Assembly: GCF_963678635.1 (NCBI RefSeq)
Contig: NC_087065.1
Location: 54,464,397 to 54,528,396 of the forward strand
Direction: 5' to 3'
Source of the DNA: Symsagittifera roscoffensis
Taxonomy: Eukaryota > Xenacoelomorpha > Acoela > Convolutidae
DNA length: 64,000 nucleotides
Shown: positions 56,060-64,000 of the stretch, piece after piece
Layout of the letters: every line of letters starts with the position of its first letter
Position numbering within the stretch: the stretch's first letter is position 1
Program-made: the position numbers and the translations under genes
The notes under the pieces: generated by a model
Told to the model about the DNA's origin: nothing
Databases searched by the model: none
The model's input: the letters and a program-made list of their open reading frames with translations, nothing else

Positions 56060-56625
56060 TAAAACTGCCAAAACGAGAGCACGTTTTTTCCGATCAATTT
56101 CACTGATTCACAGGCTACAAAATAATGTTCAACTTGGAGATGGATGTGGATTGAAAAAAAAGTTTTCCGTCTATAGAGCTTTTTAGGCATGGAGAAGTTA
56201 AAACGGAAAGAGATAAATCTCTGATACGGCGACGACAGTTATTCGAAATTTCTAAGAATTAAGGATGGAGAATTGTACCAGCAAAACGAGTGAACACTCT
56301 TTAAAAAAAAGCAAACAATATCAAAACATTTTGAAATTGACTAAAATGATTGAAACTTGTTTAAAAGGCTTCGTTTTCAATATTCGCAGCCTGATCAATT
56401 GAGCAAAGTTCTTTAAATTTTCAAACATAGTTAATGTTGACTGCTTTCATCTTTTATGTTAATGGAGACATGGTGTTACTTTTGCAATCTATGATAATGA
56501 ACACTTTTTGCCAAATTCTGAATCTAAATATCCGATCCAAAACGCGTCAATTTGATATCGAACCACAGTAGAAATCTCAACGCTCCTTAAAGTTCGCTTG
56601 CCTCAAAAAGATACCTCTGAGGATT
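56060..56625 (+). repeat. LINE inverted repeat, left arm, duplicated
   Basis: Copy of 42925-43490, with an extra T in the LTETW region (GTTACTTTTGCAATC) that breaks the endonuclease frame that is open in copy 1. Confidence 0.9.
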
Positions 56626-57436
56626 TTAGCCTGCACTCTTAATTATAATGACCAGAAAATCCTTATGGTCTGTTATACAACCCGCCAAACCTTCTCCATT
56701 AAAAAAAATCAGAAGGAGAACAAGAGATATTTGCAGAAATACTCAATCTTTTGGAGATTTTAAAGGCAAGTTTTTTTTACGGAGTAAACATAAATGATGC
56801 TGACTGGTCGGTCGACACCTCTCATTTTTGAAATTCGAAAATTTATCGTCTTGATCCTTCATCGTCAATTGGGATTGTGGTCTTGCTGGATCACTAAAAC
56901 TAACACAAAAGTTTTTTGCATGAAGGGTAAGAAAAACATTAAACGCATTAGATCATCAGAATGCCAAGGTCTTGAAAGTTATACTGGCTACAAGTGATCA
57001 AACAGGTGTTTCCTATGTAGACCTCAGCTACTGTAAGGCAGATTTCCCAAGCATTTTGAGAGAATTTTCAATTATACCTTTGAAGAATCTTGCTGGAGCA
57101 ATGTAAATGTTCTGACTAATCCATGGTTTGCATAGATTAAAATTGTTTATCACACAAGACACTGCGGCGGAAGGAAACTCTCTCGAAACAATTTTCTTGG
57201 ATAAAACTAGAAACTTCTAAATTGCTAAAAGAAAAATCGAATGCTGTCAATTATTATTCAAGAATCCCAATTTGGTTTCCGGAAAAGACGATACGTCATA
57301 CATTGTTGGTAATCCGTGAAAAAGTATACCGGTCCTTTGAATACAGAAGTCAAATCGATATGATTTTTGGACTTCGAAAGACCGTTTGACTAAATCACGG
57401 AATAGTTTTTAACAACGTTTACTCAGGCATTGAACT
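56455..57436 (+). pseudogene. LINE remnant, duplicated
   Basis: Copy of 43321-44300 with the same RT-block remains (SQFGFRKRR, FLDFERPFD) at about 57270 and 57370. Confidence 0.65.
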
Positions 57437-57971
57437 AGCGTCTATTTCTTGCTCAGGAAAAACAATCAATGTTTAAGAGAACGTCAACAATTTTCACGTT
57501 CACATCATCAGTCTAAAAAAGGAAAAACAATAAACGTACAATCCAAAGTCTACAAACAGAATAAAATCAAAATTGAAAAACATAAAAAAACAGTATAAAA
57601 ATAGCACCGAGAGATCTAAAAAATACACATATAGATATCTTTAAGCCATCTTTGATGGGACAATAAAGAAGTTTTTCTATACCTTGACTGTCAGTTCCCG
57701 CGACCTGTATTCTTCTTTTCTGTTGATCCTTTATTTGAGTCGGTTGATGTGGAGGGCCTCAAGCGTTAAAAGTCTGACAGGGTCGTTAGATCGATCAATG
57801 ATCTTTGCCACCAAGTTTTCTGTGTTGCCAACGGCTTGTGTCATGTGTTCACCCACTGGAGTAGAGATCCGCGAATGTTAAGGCGTGTGGTGAGGATTCT
57901 CTCTTTCCGTTTTAACTTCTCCATGCCTAAAAAGCTCTATAGACGGAAAATTTTTTTTTCAATCCACATCC

Positions 57972-58543
57972 AAATCCTCAGAGGTATCTTTTTGAGGCAA
58001 GCGAACTTTAAGGAGCGTTGAGATTTCTACTGTGGTTCGATATCGAATTGACGCGTTCTGGATCGGATATGTAGATTCAGAATTTGGCAAAAAGTGTTCA
58101 TTATTGTAGATTGCAAAGTAACACCATGTCTCCGTTAACATAAAAGATGAAAAAAGTCATCATTAACTATGTTTGAAAATTTAAAGAACTTTGCTCAATT
58201 GATCAGGCTGCGAATATTGAAAACGAAGCCTTTCAAATAAGTTTCAATCATTTTAGTCAATTTCAAAATGTTTTGATATTGTTTGCCTTTTTTTAAAGAG
58301 TGTTCACTCGTTTTGCTGGTACAATTCTCCATCCTTAATTCTTAGAAATTTCGAATAACTGTCGTCGCCGTATCAGAGATTTCTCTATTTCCGTTTTAAC
58401 TTCTCCATGCCTAAAAAGCTCTATAGACGGAAATTTTTTTTTTCAATCCACATCCATCTCCAAGTTGAACATTATTTTGTAGCCTGTCAATCAGTGAAAT
58501 TGATCGGAAAAAATGTGCTCTCGTTTTGGCAGTTTTATTAACG
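57972..58543 (-). repeat. LINE inverted repeat, right arm, duplicated
   Basis: Copy of 44836-45407 and partner of 56060-56625; the LTETW block is readable on the minus strand at 58141-57959. Confidence 0.9.
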
Positions 58544-59161
58544 TGCGACGTTCGACCAGAATGCGCCGAAATGCAGATTCAGCAGATTCGAAATTTTAGC
58601 AGCGAACCTTCCGAATTGATGGTTTTAAGAGATTAACAACGTTATTGGGACGATTAGTCAAACGGTGAAGGTCAAGATATTCTGGTATTTTGAAATTTTA
58701 AATTTTCGAAGTATGACGTCATATTTCTGAGAAACGTCAGAAATGGCCATTTTGGCAGAAAACTGAAATGAAACACAACAACATTAGTTGCGATAGCGAT
58801 AACGACGAAGATTGTGATTGAAAAACAACGACAGATTGCAGAAGTAGCAGAGACCATTCCGAGTTGCAACTATTGTGTCGCTACAATAGTTGCAAGGCCG
58901 TTGCGAACAACGGTGAAGGGTGGGAGACAGCCTTCCGAGAGGAAGATAAAGGTCTTATTTCCCCGGATTCGAGAATCCGGAGGGGTCTCGGGACTGGAAC
59001 TGATAGTGTTTTACATAAACTTTTAGCTTCCCTATTATGTCCTGAGATGAATTTAAAAAACATCTGAATTCATTTTGCTAGGACGAGAAGCTAGGAAATG
59101 GGGGAAAGGGTTGATCCATCTTCGATGGAGATGATGATTTTTATCTACTGAACAAAGACAA
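58544..59161. other. No gene seen; hairpins duplicated
   Basis: Copy of 45408-46025; the TTGCAACTATTGT hairpin is at 58864-58895. Confidence 0.6.
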
Positions 59162-61706
59162 CAATAATTCAATAAATAGCAGTAGCCCTGATTTTAGGAG
59201 TGACCTCGTGGTCTGGGGATACTGAGACCCAGCCATGAGCTCACTATTTCTGCATGTAATCAAGTTAATTTGAGTGTTTTGACCGAAGCCGAAAGCAGTA
59301 ACGTTTTTGTCGACCCGATGTTAGAAAGACCACCGAAAGTACTGGCTTGGTAGAGACGGTGAAAAGCATGTAGAGCTCTGTTTAGACGTTGGCCAGTCGT
59401 CTTAGGACTTAGCTTTATTTTCCGTCGATATGTATCTTCCGGGCGAATGATACATAGATGTTTTTATGGCGCTCCTGGGTGGATTTTTTTTTAACATCAT
59501 GACCGGCAGAACCGTTAACGAGTACTCCGCGCCGAGCAGATGCTCACATTAACGCCCCTAATAGGCCAAAACCGCCGGGGCGGAAGGGTAGTTCGGAACG
59601 CGGAAGCCTTCCGGATTACCGTGAATAGCTTTTTAACCTAGTTCAGACCGAAAATTCACGAACCAGGAAGGGTGGGGGGATCGGCCATCCCCTCGTTCCC
59701 TGAGAGGTTTGTGACCAAAAACACTTAAAGATATATATAAAACCAAAGAAAAAGTAGTACAGTACCCAAGAAAAACAAGAAACATAAAAAAATAACCGAA
59801 AAAACCAAAAACAGTAAAAAAGTAAAAAGTCAGTAGAAATCATCCCCCCAGACAAGATGTGATCCGACCCTCCCGTTTGTTGTTGCTAGATATATTGTTG
59901 TTACAGGCATTTATATCAGTCAGGATCATTACGATCAATTTTGTAGCCCGTTCGTGAGGCTTGTACTGTAGGGTTATTTGAGCAGATTTAAGCACGTTAA
60001 TGATAAATTGCGTTCAATCCGGAAGGGTCAGCTGATTTGCGCTCAATCTGGAGGGGTCTTGGGAGAAGACTGATCCGGCAAGCAGTACAAGGAGCGTCAA
60101 GAAGGGGCTCAACGACAACAACAATCGACTGTTGGGTATCGTTAACAAGTTTTGTATCCCTTTTGGTACAAAAAGTAAGATAGTAATCTGTGGGGGGCTC
60201 GACAGTGCTGCACTGTAGTGACCCTTCACCGAACTGCGAATATCCGAGTTAAGCACCTTAATTCGGATATTAAACAAACCTGGAGGGGTATAGTATTACT
60301 AATAGTATTACTTATATAGCCTATATTAATAATCCTATACCGTTTTTCAGTCAAAAACACAGAAAGCAGACCGGTTTTTAGGGCAAAATAGCGATATTTT
60401 GATCCCCCCACAAGTCGCGATTTTTGAGATATTGATAATTTTGGAAACGAAAAAAAAAAGAGATAAATTAGTTTGTTACATCGTAACTGCACTACTATAG
60501 TAGATAGAACCGGTTAAGTTTAGTTCGGAAGTGGTTGGAACTATTTTGGAACCAAAAACCAAATTTTCGTGATTTTTGAGAAAACGGAACACTATAAATT
60601 CAGAAAATGTTTTTAAAATTTTTGAGTTAGGACAGTAAAATTATTTGTTGGGACAACGTCCACTAGTGAATCTACAAGTTTTAAAAGTAAGCGTGAAAAG
60701 TTTTTGAGATTGTTTTTAGCAAATTCACCAATTTGGGAGGGTAGACCCTCCACGTTTTATAGTTTTTTTTAGGAAAGCCCTTACACCCCTACCAAAAGGT
60801 AATAGCGGTTGAATAAAGTAACTTTAGTTTGTTCTAGACGAAAAGGGAAGGCTGAAGGCACAGGAAAACCTTAATCGAGCTGAAGTTAGGCTAGCGATAA
60901 GACCCTTCATCGTTAGCGTGAATTGTCAAATAAGAGGCTTAACTTCAATCCGGAAGGGTCTAGGAAAGCATTACATACCCTTCCTAGTTAATTTAAAAAA
61001 GCAAAATAGCATCGGAGAACGTATCCGGAGGGGTATAGGTTGAAAGAAGGAAATCTCCGAAAAGCTACTTTTACAAAACCAGAGGGCTCCCAATCCGGAG
61101 GGGTCTAAATTTTGCCAGTCCGGAAGGGTCCTACTTTTGCCAATCCGGAGGGGTATTATTTTATTAAAGGACTTAGGTAAACAGAAGAAAGACTACAGCG
61201 AGAGGTATTAGGTTATTAGCAGACAGGCTAGGAATCAGTGACTGCACTGGTAACTTGCCTTTCAATAAAAACCAGACCAAAACAAAACAGGTCCGAACTC
61301 GGATATTCGCTACACTAAGTCTAAACTAAAAAGAGCGTAATTCATTGGTGTAGATTGAAACCCAATACGTTTTTGTGAAAAGTGACTGCCCTGAGGATTT
61401 TAGTAGGTCTAGCTCGGGCAGTCCGAAGGCAGATAGGTAACAGTACTCGGTGGGTGCAATAGACGCCCATTTGAGAAAATTACTGCCTTGAAAGTTTTGT
61501 CTGTTTGGTGCAGCACCAAACAGGGAAAGCTTTTTCTTTAGAAACAGGTTCGACTATTGTACTGCGACCGACTAAAAGTACAAAACACATGCGTTTTTTT
61601 AAAGAGGTATTCAAATTCTGTCATTATATTTTTTTTGTTTTTGATTTTAAATCAACATAATTTGTGCTTGATCGGGTAGTAGTAATAATAATAATAATAA
61701 TAACAA
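59162..61706 (+). repeat. 2.54 kb tandem repeat, unit 3
   Basis: Full unit, copy of unit 1 through the 13.1 kb duplication. Palindrome at 61501-61523 and AAT microsatellite at about 61680-61712. Confidence 0.9.
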
Positions 61707-64000
61707 TAATAATTCAATAAATAGCAGTAGCCCTGATTTTAGAAGTGACTTCGTGGTCTGGGGATACTGAGACCTAGCCATGAGCTCACTATTTCTGTAT
61801 GTAATCAAGTTAATTTGAGTGTTTTGACCGAAGCCGAAAGCAGTAACGTTTTTGTCGACCCGATGTTAGAAAGACCACCGAAAGTACTGGCTTGGTAGAG
61901 ACGGTGAAAAGCATGTAGAGCTCTGTTTAGACGTTGGCCAGTCGTCTTAGGACTTAGCTTTATTTTCCGTCGATATGTATCTCCCGGGCGAATGTTACAT
62001 AGATGTTTTTATGGCGCTCCTGGGTGGATTTTTTTTAACATCATGACTGGCAGAACCGTTAACGAGCACTCCGCGCCGAGCAGATGCTCACATTAACGCC
62101 CTTAATAGGCCAAAACCGCCGGGGCGGAAGGGTAGTTCGGAACGCGGAAGCCTTCCGGATTACCGTGAATAGCTTTTTAACCTAGTTCAGACCGAAAATT
62201 CACGAACCAGGAAGGGTGGGGGGATCGGCCATCCCCTCGTTCCCTGAGAGGTTTGTGACCAAAAACACTTAAAAATATATAAAAACCAAACAAAAAGTAG
62301 TATAGTACCCAAGAAAAACAAGAAACATAAAAAAATAACCGAAAAAACCAAAAACAGTAAAAAAGTAAAAAGTCAGTAGAAATCATCCCCCCAGACAAGA
62401 TGTGATCCGACCCTCCCGTTTGTTGTTGCTAGATATATTGTTGTTACAGGCATTTATATCAGTCAGGATCATTACGATCAATTTTGTAGCCCGTTCGTGA
62501 GGCTTGTACTGTAGGGTTATTTGAGCAGATTTAAGCACGTTAATGATAAATTGCGTTCAATCCGGAAGGGTCAGCTGATTTGCGCTCAATCTGGAGGGGT
62601 CTTGGGAGAAGACTGATCCGGCAAGCAGTACAAGGAGCGTCAAGAAGGGGCTCAACGACAACAACAATCGACTGTTGGGTATCGTTAACAAGTTTTGTAT
62701 CCCTTTTGGTACAAAAAGTAAGATAGTAATCTGTGGGGGGCTCGACAGTGCTGCACTGTAGTGACCCTTCACCGAACTGCGAATATCCGAGTTAAGCACC
62801 TTAATTCGGATATTAAACAAACCTGGAGGGGTATAGTATTACTAATAGTATTACTTATATAGCCTATATTAATAATCCTATACCGTTTTTCAGTCAAAAA
62901 CACAGAAAGCAGACCGGTTTTTAGGGTAAAATAGCGATATTTTGATCCCCCACAAGTCGCGATTTTTGAGATATTGATAATTTTGGAAACAAAAAAAAAG
63001 AGCTAAATTAGTTTGTTACATCGTAACTGCACTACTATAGTAGATAGAACCGGTTAAGTTTAGTTCGTAAGTGGTTGGAACTATTTTGGAACCAAAAACC
63101 AAATTTTCGTGATTTTTGAGAAAACGGAACACTATAAATTCAGAAAATGTTTTTAAAATTTTTCAGTTAGGACAGTAAAAATATTTGTTCGGACAACGTC
63201 CACTAGTGAATCTACAAGTTTTAAAAGTAAGCGTGAAAAGTTTTTGAGATTGTTTTTAGCAAATTCACCAATTTGGGAGGGTAGACCCTCCACGTTTTAT
63301 AGTTTTTTTTAGGAAAGCCCTTACACCCCTACCAAAAGGTAATAGCGGTTGAATAAAGTAACTTTAGTTTGTTCTAGACGAAAAGGGAAGGCTGAAGGCA
63401 CAGGAAAACCTTAATCGAGCTGAAGTTAGGCTAGCGATAAGACCCTTCATCGTTAGCGTGAATTGTCAAATAAGAGGCTTAACTTCAATCCGGAAGGGTC
63501 TAGGAAAGCATTACATACCCTTCCTAGTTAATTTAAAAAAGCAAAATAGCATCGGAGAACGTATCCGGAGGGGTATAGGTTGAAAGAAGGAAATCTCCGA
63601 AAAGCTACTTTTACAAAACCAGAGGGCTCCCAATCCGGAGGGGTCAAAAATTTTTCAAATTCGGAGGGGGTCCGAATCCGGAGGGGTTTTATATTTGCTA
63701 ACTCAGAGGGGTCCCAATCCGGAGGGGTCAAAAATTTTTCAAATTCGGAGGGGTCCCAATCCGGTGGGGTCTTATATTTGGTAACTCAGAGGGGTTCCAA
63801 TCCGGAGGGGTCTAAATTTTGCCAATCCGGAGGGGTTTTATTTTATTAAAGGACTTAGGTAAACAGAAGAAAGGTTACAGTGAGAGGTATTAGGTTGTTA
63901 GCAGACAGGCTATGAATCAGTGACTGCACTGGTAACTTGCCTTTCAATAAAAACCAGACCAAAACAAAACAGGTCCGAACTCGGATATTCGCTACACTAA
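61707..64000 (+). repeat. 2.54 kb tandem repeat, unit 4 (cut by window edge)
   Basis: Continues past the duplication end (63233) into sequence homologous to the second part of unit 1, so the array was at least this long before the duplication. At 63626-63840 the TCCGGAGGGGT motifs are expanded to about ten copies. The last bases (TCGGATATTCGCTACACTAA) match unit 1 at 48161-48180. Confidence 0.85.
63626..63840 (+). repeat. Expanded GGAGGGGT minisatellite
   Basis: About ten short motifs of the form TCCGGAGGGGT(C/T), alternating with TCGGAGGGGTC and CTCAGAGGGGT and separated by AT-rich spacers such as AAAAATTTTTCAAA and TATATTTG. Units 1 and 3 have only three motifs at the same place (47950-48010). 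The open forward frame across it (GSQSGGV repeats) is a by-product. Confidence 0.85.

Larger units (their letters stand above)
50091..63233. repeat. 13.14 kb tandem duplication, copy 2
   Basis: The junction at 50088-50091 reads AAGTAAGCG joined to AGTACTTCTTAGG. The left parent (36940-36960) reads GTACG before AGTACTT, and the right parent (63225-63240) reads AAGTAAGCG before TGAAAAG. Only CG is shared, so the event used 2-bp microhomology rather than long repeats. False duplication during assembly is the alternative. Confidence 0.95.

Noticed and set aside
63580-63849. 89-codon frame of GSQSGGV repeats and its antisense partner
   Set aside because: Produced by the expanded minisatellite; not open in the other units.

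Overview
The window reads as repeat-dense, non-coding-rich DNA from an animal, probably an invertebrate. It holds several decayed LTR retroelements, a LINE fragment, satellite-like arrays and a recent large tandem duplication. No rRNA, tRNA, CRISPR array or operon is visible. Every long reading frame that I can place in a family belongs to a mobile element. The species cannot be fixed from the sequence.

Layout. 1-2.5 kb: broken Ty3/gypsy pol (+ strand), followed by a proline-rich reading frame and, at 6.2-7.0 kb, an envelope-like remnant. 2.5-10.8 kb is AT-rich, with an isolated 143-codon frame on the minus strand (5.2-5.7 kb), a diverged direct repeat (7.0/7.9 kb) and a diverged inverted repeat (8.8/10.1 kb). 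10.87-18.55 kb (+) and 19.23-29.36 kb (-) are two head-to-head copies of one very long gene. Each is followed, about 450 bp after its stop, by the same ~800 bp LTR-like repeat, and 681 bp of other sequence separates the two. The better copy (about 2,950 codons) starts with a heptad coiled coil, then an SGNH/GDSL-type hydrolase domain with GDS, GTND and DGIH blocks, then more than 2,000 residues in which I recognise nothing. 29.96-38.64 kb (-) is a Ty3/gypsy gag-pol in normal order (gag, protease, RT, RNase H, DD35E integrase), ending in a macro-domain-like segment. A 2.6 kb leader with a 21-bp minisatellite follows to 41.26 kb, and then a second LTR (41.26-42.07 kb) in the same orientation as the one at 19.23 kb.

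Main proposal: 19,228-42,068 is one giant (~22.8 kb) Ty3/gypsy-type element whose 3' third is the SGNH polyprotein gene, in the position where envirus-like elements carry env. For it: matched LTR orientation, TG...CA ends, gene order, a primer-binding-site candidate just inside the 5' LTR resembling the complement of a tRNA-Asn 3' end, and a second, independently decayed copy with the same gene-to-LTR spacing. Against it: no target-site duplication or polypurine tract was found, and the second copy is 5'-truncated, so it does not itself show the gag-pol link.

42.07-50.09 kb holds a fragment of a retroelement C-terminal domain, a LINE endonuclease/RT remnant inside a long inverted repeat, and two units of a ~2.54 kb tandem repeat that carries a related LTR end, primer site and leader. 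The interval 36,949-50,090 is then repeated almost exactly at 50,091-63,233 (13.14 kb, 2-bp microhomology at the junction), and the 2.54 kb array continues off the right edge. Most genes here are dead, with stops and frameshifts that in several cases predate the duplication.
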